Below, one piece after another: positions 9,067 to 17,378 of a stretch of 64,000 nucleotides of DNA (its first letter is position 1; the number at the start of each line of letters is the position of its first letter). The notes below the pieces were generated by a model. It saw only the letters and a list, made by a program, of their open reading frames with translations, was not told the origin of the DNA and searched no databases. The stretch spans positions 310,001 to 374,000 of the forward strand of contig NZ_JAHRGM010000001.1 in assembly GCF_019097845.1 (NCBI RefSeq). The letters run 5' to 3'. A program made the position numbers and the translations under genes. This DNA comes from Sphingobium sp. AS12. Its GTDB lineage: Bacteria; Pseudomonadota; Alphaproteobacteria; Sphingomonadales; Sphingomonadaceae.

Positions 9067-9768
9067 ATGAACCCGGACATACGCAATATCGTCATCCTCA
9101 CTGGCGCTGGCATTTCCGCCGAAAGCGGGCTTGCCACTTTTCGCGGGCCGGATGGATTGTGGGAGGGGCATCGGGTCGAGGATGTCTGCACGCCGCAAGC
9201 CATCGCGCGCAATCCCGCGCTGGTGCATCGTTTCTATGACGAGCGGCGCGAGAAGCTGGACGAGGTCGCGCCCAATGCCGCGCATGAGGCGCTGGCCGCG
9301 CTCGACCGGGCATGGCCGGGGGAGTTGCTGATCGTCACGCAGAATGTCGATGACCTGCATGAGCGGGCCGGAGCGAAGCGGTTGATCCATATGCATGGCG
9401 CGCTGCGCTCCGCCCTGTGTGCGGGATGCGGGAAGGCGGTGGCATGGACCGGATCGCTGCCGCCCGGATCGGTCTGCGATGGCTGCGGGCGGCCAAAGCT
9501 GCGGCCCGACATCGTGTTTTTTGGCGAGATGCCCTATGAGATGGACGCGATCGACGATGCGCTGCGCCGCGCCGACCTGTTCGTGTCGATCGGCACGTCG
9601 GGCGCGGTCTATCCTGCGGCAGGCTTCGTCCAGACCGCCCGCCATGTCGGCGCACGAACGCTGGAACTGAATCTCGATCCGTCGGCGGGGAGCACTTATT
9701 TCGAGGAAACGCGGCTTGGCCCCGCGAGTGTGCTGGTGCCGGATATGGTGCGGGATTTGTTGGGGTGA
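9067..9768 (+). CDS. cobB: Sir2-family NAD-dependent deacylase (class III sirtuin)
   Basis: A 233-residue sirtuin. The NAD pocket is seen in LTGAGISAESGLATFRG (residues 12-28), then the TQNVDDLHERAG and MHGAL motifs with the catalytic His, and a four-Cys zinc site (CAGCGK and CDGCGR). The phrase FYDERREKL carries the Tyr-x-x-Arg pair typical of class III enzymes, which favour succinyl- and malonyl-lysine over acetyl-lysine. The substrate preference is inferred from that motif. It is transcribed away from amt, with a shared gap of about 109 nt. The start at 9067 (MNPDIRN) was preferred over 9049. Confidence 0.9.
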   Translation: MNPDIRNIVILTGAGISAESGLATFRGPDGLWEGHRVEDVCTPQAIARNPALVHRFYDERREKLDEVAPNAAHEALAALDRAWPGELLIVTQNVDDLHERAGAKRLIHMHGALRSALCAGCGKAVAWTGSLPPGSVCDGCGRPKLRPDIVFFGEMPYEMDAIDDALRRADLFVSIGTSGAVYPAAGFVQTARHVGARTLELNLDPSAGSTYFEETRLGPASVLVPDMVRDLLG

Positions 9769-9790
9769 GGGCAAAGGGTTAGAAATATAT

Positions 9791-9940
9791 CCGTTCGGGC
9801 TGAGCCCTTCGACTGCCCGTCTGCGGCAGGTGCTCAGGATAAACTTCACCGGAGGTGAAGTCGAAGCCGTCCACTGAGCGGAGCGAAGTGGCTTCGCCTG
9901 CGGCTCAGCCGAGCCCTTCGACTTCGCTCAGGGCGAACGG
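9791..9940. repeat. Family A composite palindromic repeat
   Basis: A 150-nt block of nested inverted repeats between the convergent sirtuin and FecR genes. It begins CCGTTCGGGCTGAGCCCTTC and ends TTCGCTCAGGGCGAACGG; inside are further short inverted pieces such as CTGCCCGTCTGCGGCAGG and CTTCACCGGAGGTGAAG. The block looks built from several partial copies. Confidence 0.75.
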
Positions 9941-9965
9941 ATTTAATGTTGGTCAGCCAGCACCA

Positions 9966-11015
9966 TCACAACCCGACCCCATTCTCCACCATGTCCGGCT
10001 CATCGTCGCGATAGAGGAGCATGACCGATCCATCCTCGCCGGTCACCGCACGTATGGGGAGGCTGAGTTGCAGGGCGGAGAGGAATTCGCGGCTGTCGCT
10101 GATGCGGAAGCGGCCGCCGATGCGCAGCGCTGAAACCCGCGTGTCGCCAATCAGGATCGGCGCGGCGCGGTAGCGGTTGAATTCGCCCGTCGCCTGCTCG
10201 ATGGTTTCGCCGTCCAGTTCGACCATCTGTTCGCGCCAGGCGGTGCGCTGGCCGACCAGCTTTGGGTCCAGGCGGGTAAGCGCGATGGTGCGTGGCTGGA
10301 TCACCGCGCCGCTTCCCGCGCTGACGCGCTTTTGGACATTGTCGCCCGAATGTACGGTGACGGTGCCGTGTGTGACGGTCAGTTCGACGATCGACGGGCG
10401 CATCCGCACGTTGAAGGCGGTGCCGACCGCGCGGATGACGGCGGACCGCGCTTCGACATCGAACGGGCGTTCCGGGTCGCGCGCGACGTCGAACGACGCT
10501 TCGCCCTTCACGATGCGGATCTTGCGACCATTGTCGGTGAAGCGGACTTCCGCCTCGCTGTCGCTGTTGAGGTGCAGGGTCGACCCGTCCTCCAGCGCGA
10601 TATCGCGAATCTGGCCGATGCCGGTCTGAAAACGTTCCACCCCGCTGAAGGTGCGGACAGTGACGATCGCGGCGACGATGAAGAGCATGACCGCGACGGC
10701 GGCGGCGACCATGATGTTGCGCGACAGGCGGCGCTGCTGTTCTTCGCTGACGATCTGCGCCATCGGGGGCAGGGTGACGTCGGCGGCGGCGCTTTTCAGT
10801 CGCTCGGCGGCTTCCCATGCGGCTTCGGCACGGGCGAAGGCGACGGCGTGGCTGGGGTCAGCCTCGACCCATTCGCAAATTTCGGCTTCGTCTTGCGGAC
10901 TGGGGTCGCTGTTAAGCCTGGCCAGCAGGCGCGCTGCTTCCGCTTCGATCGCGGCCCTGGTCCCGCAGCTTGATCCTGGCTCCGACCCCTGCACGTTCGA
11001 AATCCGTTTCCTCAC
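9966..11015 (-). CDS. FecR-type transmembrane anti-sigma factor
   Basis: A 349-residue FecR family protein. An N-terminal cytoplasmic domain (EAEAARLLARLNSDPSPQDE, about 23-42, with WVEADPSHAVAF) binds the sigma factor; one membrane helix follows at about 100-122, then a periplasmic FecR domain (GQIRDIALEDGSTLHLNSDS) and a C-terminal STN-like signal-receiving region. The reading frame opens with GTG at 11015, overlapping the upstream sigma gene by about 104 nt; another GTG lies 7 codons on, and both overlap because the conserved domain itself begins within the sigma gene. No TonB-dependent receptor lies next to it, which is unusual for this family. Confidence 0.85.
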   Translation of the reverse strand: MRKRISNVQGSEPGSSCGTRAAIEAEAARLLARLNSDPSPQDEAEICEWVEADPSHAVAFARAEAAWEAAERLKSAAADVTLPPMAQIVSEEQQRRLSRNIMVAAAVAVMLFIVAAIVTVRTFSGVERFQTGIGQIRDIALEDGSTLHLNSDSEAEVRFTDNGRKIRIVKGEASFDVARDPERPFDVEARSAVIRAVGTAFNVRMRPSIVELTVTHGTVTVHSGDNVQKRVSAGSGAVIQPRTIALTRLDPKLVGQRTAWREQMVELDGETIEQATGEFNRYRAAPILIGDTRVSALRIGGRFRISDSREFLSALQLSLPIRAVTGEDGSVMLLYRDDEPDMVENGVGL

Positions 11016-11517
11016 GTTCTGCCCAGGCCCGCATAACTATCGCGATGGCTTTGGCCAGATGTTTTTCAACAGTAGAAACGGATAGGGACATCTCCTCCGC
11101 TATTTCCAGCATCGATTTTTCGTGGATGCGGCGAAGAATAAAGACGCGGCGACATTGAACAGGCAGCGACTCGACGATGACCTGTACCTGGCGCAGCGCT
11201 TCGCGGGCGTGCAATTGCGCCTCTATCGTGTTTTCGCCGCCCAGCAGCTCCAGGTCCGCCATGGTTTCAAAGCTGACCACCTTGTTACGGCGGGCCGTGT
11301 CGATGACGAGGTTGCGGGCGATGGTGAAGAGATAGGCCCGGCCCGTCGTCACATTTTCCCAATTTTCCGTGGCATAGGCGCGGGTCATGACTTCGGCGAC
11401 CATGTCGTCCAGTTCATGGGTGGAGGGCAATATGCGTCGCAAGCGACCGCGCAGCGCGGCTTCCTGTGGCAGGATGACGGTTTTGAACCATTCCAGCTTT
11501 GCGCGAACCCTATGCAC
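10912..11517 (-). CDS. ECF sigma factor, FecI-like
   Basis: A 201-residue extracytoplasmic-function sigma factor. Region 2 is seen in ELDDMVAEVMTRAYATENWE with AYLFTIARNLVIDTARR (about 35-80), and region 4 in ESLPVQCRRVFILRRIHEKS and SMLEIAEEMSLSVSTVEKHL. Start is GTG at 11517 with a good ribosome site (AGGGGG, 5 nt spacer). FecI-like factors switch on iron or other TonB-dependent uptake genes when FecR relays a signal. The C-terminal 30 residues (RAGVGARIKLRDQGRDRSGS...) lie where FecR coding begins and may not be under selection as sigma sequence. Confidence 0.88.
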   Translation of the reverse strand: MHRVRAKLEWFKTVILPQEAALRGRLRRILPSTHELDDMVAEVMTRAYATENWENVTTGRAYLFTIARNLVIDTARRNKVVSFETMADLELLGGENTIEAQLHAREALRQVQVIVESLPVQCRRVFILRRIHEKSMLEIAEEMSLSVSTVEKHLAKAIAIVMRAWAEREETDFERAGVGARIKLRDQGRDRSGSSAPAGQA

Positions 11518-11694
11518 GTCGACCCCCTATTTTGTCAGCCGCGCCTCTCCGTGATTTTTATTTGTCACAATTCAATCATGCTTGCAGGGGTCTGTCCAGC
11601 GGCGGAGCGATCATATTTTAGCGATCAACCAAAAAGGTTCCGCCACCGGACATAAAAACTGTGGATATGTCGCGCTGGAGGCGGAAAATTGCGC

Positions 11695-11892
11695 TCAGTC
11701 CGGCGGCACTTCCGCAGGCGCGCTGTCGGGCTGGTCATAATCGGGGCCGACCGGGGTGATTTCGTCCGGCTCGGTCATCGGCAATTCTTCCGGAGTCGGG
11801 GGCGCGGGGGTTTCGGGCGGCGATTGCGGGTCGATGATGTCGGGCGGGGGCACGCCGTCCGGGTTGGGCGTGGGGTCGGGCTGGGTGGCCAT
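11695..11892 (-). CDS. Small proline- and acid-rich protein, unknown function
   Basis: A 65-residue protein with more than one third proline plus many Asp/Glu, no Cys and no hydrophobic segment (starts MATQPDPTPNPDGVPPPDII). It has a convincing ribosome site (AGAGAGG, 6 nt before the ATG). I recall similar short proline-rich hypothetical proteins in sphingomonads but know no function. Composition suggests a disordered, soluble protein. High-GC DNA makes proline-rich chance frames common, so it may not be real. Confidence 0.55.
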   Translation of the reverse strand: MATQPDPTPNPDGVPPPDIIDPQSPPETPAPPTPEELPMTEPDEITPVGPDYDQPDSAPAEVPPD

Positions 11893-12019
11893 GTCTGCCT
11901 CTCTCTGCTAGGGGGGTGAACAGGTTACGCATGGGCCATCACGCCGGTTCCGCGACCCGACTCACTATCCCTTGCCCTTGCTCACGCTTTTCTCTATGCC
12001 GCGCCGACCGGCGACCGAT

Positions 12020-12104
12020 GCGGGCGTGGCGAAACTGGTAGACGCGCCAGATTTAGGTTCTGGTATCGCAAGATGTGGGGGTTCGAGTCCCTTCGCCCGC
12101 ACCA
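12020..12104 (+). tRNA. tRNA-Leu (anticodon UAG)
   Basis: An 85-nt class II tRNA with encoded CCA. The acceptor arm GCGGGCG pairs with CGCCCGC; the anticodon stem CCAGA/TCTGG encloses loop TTTAGGT, giving anticodon UAG (reads CUN). The long variable arm and GGTTCGAGTCC T-arm are present. A second leucine tRNA lies at 61461. Confidence 0.97.
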
Positions 12105-12163
12105 GTATGCCGCCCGCGGCAGCGCCATCGAAATTCAGCTGAAGAAAGCGTTTGAGAGAAGAG

Positions 12164-13756
12164 ATGCAGACTGTCGAGACGTTGAACGAGGGCCTTAAGC
12201 GCGCCTACACTGTCACCATCACGTCGAAGGATATCGACGCGCGAGTGGAAAAGGAAGTGAAGGCCATGGCCCCGCAGGTGCGGATGCCCGGCTTCCGCCC
12301 CGGCAAGGTGCCCGCCAATCTCGTCAAGAAAATGCATGGCGAAGCGCTGCAGCGCGACGCGCTCAACAACAGCATTCAGGAGAGCATCCAGAAACTGATC
12401 GCCGACCAGAAGCTGCGTCCCGCGATGCAGCCTTCGGTCGAGCTGGATGAAGCTTTCGAGTTCGGCAAGGATGCGGAAATCAAGGTTGCGCTGGAAGTGC
12501 TGCCCGAAATCGCCGCACCCAGCGTCGACGGCATCAAGCTGGAGCGGCTGACCGTCGAAGTCGCCGACGCACAGGTTGATGAGGCCGCCGGCCGCATCGC
12601 CACGCAGCAGGGCGCGCTGGAAGAAAAGGGCGACGATCATGCCGCGCAGGACGGTGACACGCTGGTCATCGATTTTCTGGGCAAGATCGACGGCGAAGCC
12701 TTTGAAGGCGGCGCGGCCGAGGACGTCAAGCTCAAGCTTGGCGCAGGCCAGTTCATCCCCGGTTTCGAGGAGCAGCTGGGCGGCGTGAAGAAGGGCGAAG
12801 AGAAGGTCATCGAAGTGACCTTCCCCGAAGATTATGGCGCGGCCCATCTGGCCGGCAAGCTCGCTACCTTCGACATCAAGGTGAAGTCGATCCTGGACGG
12901 CGACAAGCCCAAGCTGGACGATGATTTCGCCAAGTCGCTGGGTCTGGAAGGGCTCGACCAGCTCAAGGATCTGCTCAAGGGCCAGATCGAGCAGGAACAT
13001 AATGGCCTGACCCGCACCCATATGAAGCGCAAGCTGCTCGATCAGCTGGCTGCCGCGCATGATTTCGACGTGCCGCCGAGCATGGTCGAAGCCGAGTTCG
13101 AGCAGATCTGGCAGCAGCTTCAGCATGAAGCCACCCATGAGGAAGATCCGGCTGCCGCGATTGCCGAAATGGAAGCCGAGAAGGAGGATTATCGCGCCAT
13201 TGCCGTGCGTCGCGTTCGCCTCGGCCTGCTCCTCTCCGAAATCGGCCAGGCCAATGGCGTGACCGTCAGCGACCAGGAAATGAACCGCCTGATCATGCAG
13301 GCCGCGCAGCAGTACGGCCCGCAGGACCGTGAGCGTTTCGTGCAATATGTCCGTCAGGACCCGATGGCCGCCGCCCAGCTGCGCGCGCCCCTCTACGAGG
13401 ACAAGGTCGTCGACTTCCTGTTCGACAAGGCCGAAGTCACCGACCGCGCCGTGACCAAGGAAGAGCTGGAAGCGGCGATCGAAGCCGAAGATGGCGACAT
13501 CAAGCCCCATGTCCACGGTCCGGGCTGCGGCCATGACCATGACGAAAAGCCCAAGGCGAAGAAGGCCGCGACCAAGAAGGCCGCTGCCGAACCCGCCGCC
13601 GACGCCGAAGCGGTAGCCGAGGAAGCGCCAGCTAAGCCGAAAAAGGCCGCTGCCAAGAAGGCTGCCCCTGCCGAGGCGGAAGCCGAAGCGCCTGCTGCCG
13701 AGGAAAAGCCCAAGAAAAAGGCCGCTCCCAAAAAGGCCGCCGCCAAGGCTGAATAA
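12164..13756 (+). CDS. tig: Trigger factor, ribosome-bound chaperone and prolyl isomerase
   Basis: A 530-residue trigger factor. The ribosome-binding domain holds MPGFRPGKVPANLVKK (about 42-57), the FKBP-type isomerase domain spans about 155-240 (DGDTLVIDFLGKIDGEAFEG), and the chaperone C-domain follows to about 445. It binds nascent chains at the ribosome exit. The protein is about 100 residues longer than the E. coli form (432): after a His-rich stretch (HVHGPGCGHDHDEKP) comes a Lys/Ala/Glu-rich low-complexity tail of about 75 residues. Start ATG 12164 follows GAGAGAAGAG. It heads the tig-clpP-clpX region. Confidence 0.95.
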   Translation: MQTVETLNEGLKRAYTVTITSKDIDARVEKEVKAMAPQVRMPGFRPGKVPANLVKKMHGEALQRDALNNSIQESIQKLIADQKLRPAMQPSVELDEAFEFGKDAEIKVALEVLPEIAAPSVDGIKLERLTVEVADAQVDEAAGRIATQQGALEEKGDDHAAQDGDTLVIDFLGKIDGEAFEGGAAEDVKLKLGAGQFIPGFEEQLGGVKKGEEKVIEVTFPEDYGAAHLAGKLATFDIKVKSILDGDKPKLDDDFAKSLGLEGLDQLKDLLKGQIEQEHNGLTRTHMKRKLLDQLAAAHDFDVPPSMVEAEFEQIWQQLQHEATHEEDPAAAIAEMEAEKEDYRAIAVRRVRLGLLLSEIGQANGVTVSDQEMNRLIMQAAQQYGPQDRERFVQYVRQDPMAAAQLRAPLYEDKVVDFLFDKAEVTDRAVTKEELEAAIEAEDGDIKPHVHGPGCGHDHDEKPKAKKAATKKAAAEPAADAEAVAEEAPAKPKKAAAKKAAPAEAEAEAPAAEEKPKKKAAPKKAAAKAE

Positions 13757-13778
13757 GCCAGGCTGCAATGCGATGAAC

Positions 13779-13815
13779 AAGCGCCCGGCTTCCACCAGGA
13801 GGCACGGGCGCTTTT
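13779..13815 (+). terminator. Rho-independent terminator after tig
   Basis: Stem AAGCGCCCG / CGGGCGCTT around a 17-nt loop, followed by a T-run (TTTTCATTT), 23 nt after the tig stop. Confidence 0.85.
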
Positions 13816-13918
13816 CATTTCGCAGGTGGCATGGCAGAGGAAATATTAACCCTGTCGGTCCATGCCGTTCGGCACGGAAAGCAGCAGGATCGTAAGGCCG
13901 ATGAAGGAATTTCCCGCC

Positions 13919-14878
13919 ATGACGAGCGACAGCGGGTTGGCAGTACCGCGCATCGCGGTCATCCTGCCCTGCTATAATGAAGCAGGCGCGATCGTGCAGA
14001 CGGTGGAGGATTTCCGCCGCGCATTGCCCCATGCCGACATTTATGTGTTCGACAATAATAGCAGCGATGGCAGCCGCGATCTGGCGCGGGAGGCTGGCGC
14101 GATCGTCCGCCGCGTGAGCCAACAGGGTAAGGGCCATGTCGTGCGCCGGATGTTCGCCGATGTGGACGCGGACATCTATATCATGGCCGATGGCGACGCG
14201 ACCTATGAGGCCGCCGCTGCCCCCGCGATGGTCGCGGCCATGCTGGAGGATAATCTCGACATGGTGGTCGGGTGCCGCAAGTCGGAGGCGGAGGAAGCCT
14301 ATCGCCCCGGGCATCGCCTGGGCAACTGGGCGCTGACCAGCCTGCTCAAGCAATTGTTCGGGCGCAGTTTCACCGACATTTTATCGGGCTATCGCGTCTT
14401 TTCCCGCCGCTTCGTCAAAAGCTTCCCGGTGCTGTCGGCAGGCTTCGAGATTGAGACCGAGATCAGCGTCCATGCGCTCGAACTGGCCATGCCGGTCGCC
14501 GAAGTCGTCACCGCCTATGGCGCGCGGCCCGAAGGATCGGTCAGCAAGCTTTCCACCTATCGCGACGGTTTCCGCATTCTGCGCACCATCTTCACGCTCT
14601 ATCGCATTGAGCGGCCGATCCTGTTCTTCGGGGTCATTGCAGCGTTTCTAGTGGCGCTGGGGCTGGGGCTGGCCGCGCCGCTGATCGTCACCTATATGGA
14701 CACGGGGCTGGTGCCGCGTTTCCCGACCGCCATCCTCGTCACGGGCCTCATGATCCTGGCGACGCTGTCGGGCATGTGCGGCCTCATCCTCGATACCGTA
14801 GTGCGCGGGCGGCGGGAGGTGCGGCGGCTCTCTTATCTGGGCTTCCGCGCGCCATCCGACTTTGCCCGGCGCGACTGA
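13919..14878 (+). CDS. Membrane-anchored family 2 glycosyltransferase (dolichyl-phosphate-mannose-synthase-like)
   Basis: A 319-residue protein with a GT2 domain (PRIAVILPCYNEAGAIVQTV near the N-terminus, metal-binding MADGDATY near residue 90, then LSGYRVFSRRFVKSFP) and two C-terminal membrane helices (about 235-260 and 268-292). Such enzymes load a sugar onto an undecaprenyl- or dolichyl-type phosphate carrier; the sugar is unknown. The start 13919 (MTSDSGLAVPR) was preferred because AAGGAA lies 10 nt upstream; an ATG at 13901 is the alternative. It lies between tig and clpP but is probably unrelated to them. Confidence 0.78.
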   Translation: MTSDSGLAVPRIAVILPCYNEAGAIVQTVEDFRRALPHADIYVFDNNSSDGSRDLAREAGAIVRRVSQQGKGHVVRRMFADVDADIYIMADGDATYEAAAAPAMVAAMLEDNLDMVVGCRKSEAEEAYRPGHRLGNWALTSLLKQLFGRSFTDILSGYRVFSRRFVKSFPVLSAGFEIETEISVHALELAMPVAEVVTAYGARPEGSVSKLSTYRDGFRILRTIFTLYRIERPILFFGVIAAFLVALGLGLAAPLIVTYMDTGLVPRFPTAILVTGLMILATLSGMCGLILDTVVRGRREVRRLSYLGFRAPSDFARRD

Positions 14879-14967
14879 ACCGGCTTCCTTCCCACACGCC
14901 CCCTTGAACCATTTGCCGTTTGTGCCGATGTAGGGGGTGGGCAAAAGCACCTGACTGAAAGAGCAAA

Positions 14968-15603
14968 ATGACCAACATCATGCATGATCCCATGGCCGCG
15001 CTGGTTCCTATCGTTATCGAGCAGTCTAACCGTGGCGAGCGCAGCTTCGACATTTTCTCGCGCCTGTTGCGGGAACGGATCATCTTCGTGACCGGCCAGG
15101 TGGAAGATCACATGGCCTCGCTGATCGTCGCCCAGCTGCTCTTCCTCGAATCGGAAAATCCGAAGAAGGACATCTGGATGTACATCAACTCGCCCGGCGG
15201 CGTGGTGACGGCGGGCATGGCGATCCACGACACGATGAAATATATCCGTCCCCAGGTCGGCACGGTGTGCATCGGCCAGGCTGCGTCGATGGGCAGCTTC
15301 CTGCTCGCTGCCGGTGAGCCGGGCAAGCGCATCGCGCTGGGCAATGCCCGCATCATGATCCACCAGCCGTCTGGCGGCGCACAGGGCATGGCCAGCGATA
15401 TCGAGATCCAGGCCAAGGAAATCCTGCGTATCCGCCGTCGCCTGAACGATCTGTATGTCGAATATACCGGCCGGCCGCTGGAAGAAATCGAGCGGGCGAT
15501 GGACCGCGATACCTTCCTGGAGGCGGACGAGGCCAAGGCCTTCGGTCTGGTCGACGAAGTGTTCAGCAAGCGGCCTGCGCTGCCCGAAGCCAGCGACTCT
15601 TAA
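14968..15603 (+). CDS. clpP: ATP-dependent Clp protease proteolytic subunit
   Basis: A 211-residue serine peptidase with the Ser-His-Asp triad: Ser in GQAASMGSF, His in [11 protein letters not shown] and Asp in the following helix region. It forms a double heptameric chamber that degrades proteins unfolded by ClpX or ClpA. ClpX follows 140 nt downstream on the same strand, the usual arrangement. In alphaproteobacteria ClpXP degrades cell-cycle regulators in a pathway that also involves ChpT, encoded at 24.6 kb. Confidence 0.97.
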   Translation: MTNIMHDPMAALVPIVIEQSNRGERSFDIFSRLLRERIIFVTGQVEDHMASLIVAQLLFLESENPKKDIWMYINSPGGVVTAGMAIHDTMKYIRPQVGTVCIGQAASMGSFLLAAGEPGKRIALGNARIMIHQPSGGAQGMASDIEIQAKEILRIRRRLNDLYVEYTGRPLEEIERAMDRDTFLEADEAKAFGLVDEVFSKRPALPEASDS

Positions 15604-15743
15604 AGCCCATCTTTACCGGGGCGCGCTACTTTCACCCCTTGTGAAACCGGCGCGCCACGGTCTAGGATGAATATGGACCAGAATACCCGCGCCGGAATGC
15701 GGTTTTGGTGATTGTAGAACCGGCAGGGAAGAAAGATTGGCGA

Positions 15744-17012
15744 ATGACTAAGCTTACCGGCTCCGATTCCAAGAGCACGCTCTATTGCTCCTTCTGCGGC
15801 AAGTCGCAGCATGAAGTGCGCAAGCTGATCGCTGGGCCGACCGTGTTCATTTGCGATGAATGCGTCGAGCTGTGCAACGACATCATCCGCGAGGAGACCA
15901 AGGGTGGTCTCGTCGGCAAGAAGGATGGCGGCGTGCCGACCCCGCAGGAAATCTGCGACGTGCTGGACGATTATGTGATCGGCCAGAACCGGGCGAAGCG
16001 TGTCCTGTCGGTTGCGGTCCATAACCATTACAAGCGGCTGAACCATGGCAGCAAGCCGGGCGAGGTCGAACTGGCCAAATCCAACATCCTGCTCGTCGGC
16101 CCCACCGGCTGCGGCAAGACGTTGCTGGCGCAGACGCTTGCCAAGACGTTCGACGTGCCCTTCACCATGGCTGACGCAACGACGCTGACCGAGGCTGGCT
16201 ATGTCGGCGAGGACGTGGAAAATATCATCCTCAAGCTGCTCCAGGCGTCGGATTACAACGTCGAGAAGGCGCAGCGCGGCATCGTCTATATCGACGAAAT
16301 CGACAAGATCAGCCGCAAGGCGGAAAATCCGTCAATCACCCGCGACGTGTCGGGTGAGGGCGTGCAGCAGGCGTTGCTCAAGCTGATGGAAGGCACGACC
16401 GCGTCGGTGCCGCCACAGGGCGGGCGCAAGCATCCGCAGCAGGAGTTTTTGCAGGTCGATACGACCAACATCCTGTTCATCTGCGGCGGGGCGTTTGCAG
16501 GTCTGGAAAAGATCATCGGTGACCGTCTGGAAGCCAAGTCGATCGGCTTTGGCGCCTATGTCGCGGCCCCCGAAGAGCGCAAGACCGGCGAATTACTGCG
16601 GTCGAGCGAGCCGGAAGATCTGCTGAAATTCGGTCTGATCCCCGAATTTGTCGGCCGTCTGCCCGTCATCGCGACGCTGGAAGATCTGGACGTGTCGGCG
16701 CTGGTCAAGATTCTGGGCGAGCCCAAGAACGCGCTGGTCAAGCAATATGGCAAGCTGTTCGAGATGGAGAATGTCGAGCTGAGCTTCACCGACGAAGCGC
16801 TGGTCGCGATCGCCAAGAAGGCGATCGAACGCAAGACAGGCGCGCGCGGGCTGCGCTCGATCCTCGAAGCGATCCTGCTCGACACCATGTTCGACCTGCC
16901 CTCCATGCAGGGCGTGGGCGAAGTGGTGGTCGACAAGGATGTGGTCGCGGGCAAGAAGGAACCGATTCGCGTGTTCAGCGAAAATGCCAAGCGGGCCGAG
17001 GACGCCGCCTGA
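15744..17012 (+). CDS. clpX: ATP-dependent Clp protease unfoldase subunit
   Basis: A 422-residue AAA+ unfoldase. The N-terminal zinc domain has CSFCGK and CDECVELC; Walker A is GPTGCGKT, Walker [11 protein letters not shown], and the ClpP-binding IGF-like loop is read as IGFGAY. It unfolds substrates and feeds ClpP. The start 15744 ([10 protein letters not shown]) was chosen because it begins the conserved N-terminus; an ATG/GTG-type start 13 codons upstream would add non-conserved residues. A strong terminator follows. Confidence 0.97.
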   Translation: MTKLTGSDSKSTLYCSFCGKSQHEVRKLIAGPTVFICDECVELCNDIIREETKGGLVGKKDGGVPTPQEICDVLDDYVIGQNRAKRVLSVAVHNHYKRLNHGSKPGEVELAKSNILLVGPTGCGKTLLAQTLAKTFDVPFTMADATTLTEAGYVGEDVENIILKLLQASDYNVEKAQRGIVYIDEIDKISRKAENPSITRDVSGEGVQQALLKLMEGTTASVPPQGGRKHPQQEFLQVDTTNILFICGGAFAGLEKIIGDRLEAKSIGFGAYVAAPEERKTGELLRSSEPEDLLKFGLIPEFVGRLPVIATLEDLDVSALVKILGEPKNALVKQYGKLFEMENVELSFTDEALVAIAKKAIERKTGARGLRSILEAILLDTMFDLPSMQGVGEVVVDKDVVAGKKEPIRVFSENAKRAEDAA

Positions 17013-17034
17013 TTTCAGGCCAGGCGCTGCGCTG

Positions 17035-17070
17035 AAAAAGGGGCTGACGGGTAACCGTCGGCCCCTTTTT
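17035..17070 (+). terminator. Rho-independent terminator after clpX
   Basis: Stem GGGGCTGACGG / CCGTCGGCCCC with a 4-nt loop, flanked by AAAAA and TTTTT, 22 nt after the clpX stop. Confidence 0.93.
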
Positions 17071-17378
17071 CGTTATGCTGTTCGGCGTCAGCGCAAATAT
17101 TCTTGCTGCGTTGCAAAATTGCACCACCGTCAAATAGCGCGCTAAAAACCGCATAAAACATATATAAAACAATGATTTAATACAGGGTCTATCCTCGCCA
17201 GTTACGCGATGGAGCTGCTTTGTTCGCACCTGTGACGAGCGCTGTTGTACATTGTAACAAAAGTGCAGCCATAGCATCACAGGGCCGTCGCCAGAGGCCG
17301 TCACAGGCGGCTCCGGCTTGCAAGAGCATAACAGCAGGGCGCTCCAGCGCCGCTCCTGAACAAGGGACAAAGGGTCAC
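17071..17378 (+). promoter_or_regulatory. Long AT-richer leader and probable promoter of the TonB-dependent receptor
   Basis: About 310 nt between the clpX terminator and the receptor ATG. The first half (17090-17190) is clearly AT-rich for this genome, with TATATAAAACAATGATTTAA a likely core promoter area. The second half is GC-rich with short hairpins, for example GGCGCTCCAGCGCC near 17339-17352. No known riboswitch consensus was recognised. The exact start site is not defined. Confidence 0.45.

Noticed and set aside
12053-14353. A 766-codon minus-strand open frame over tig
   Set aside because: It is antisense to tRNA-Leu and tig; its start region reads GEGTRTPTSCDTRT, the well-known false protein made by reading a leucine tRNA backwards. 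High GC gives long antisense frames.
17220-17378. Possible cobalamin-type riboswitch before the TonB receptor
   Set aside because: The region is structured but I could not find the conserved B12-box core, so I do not call a riboswitch.
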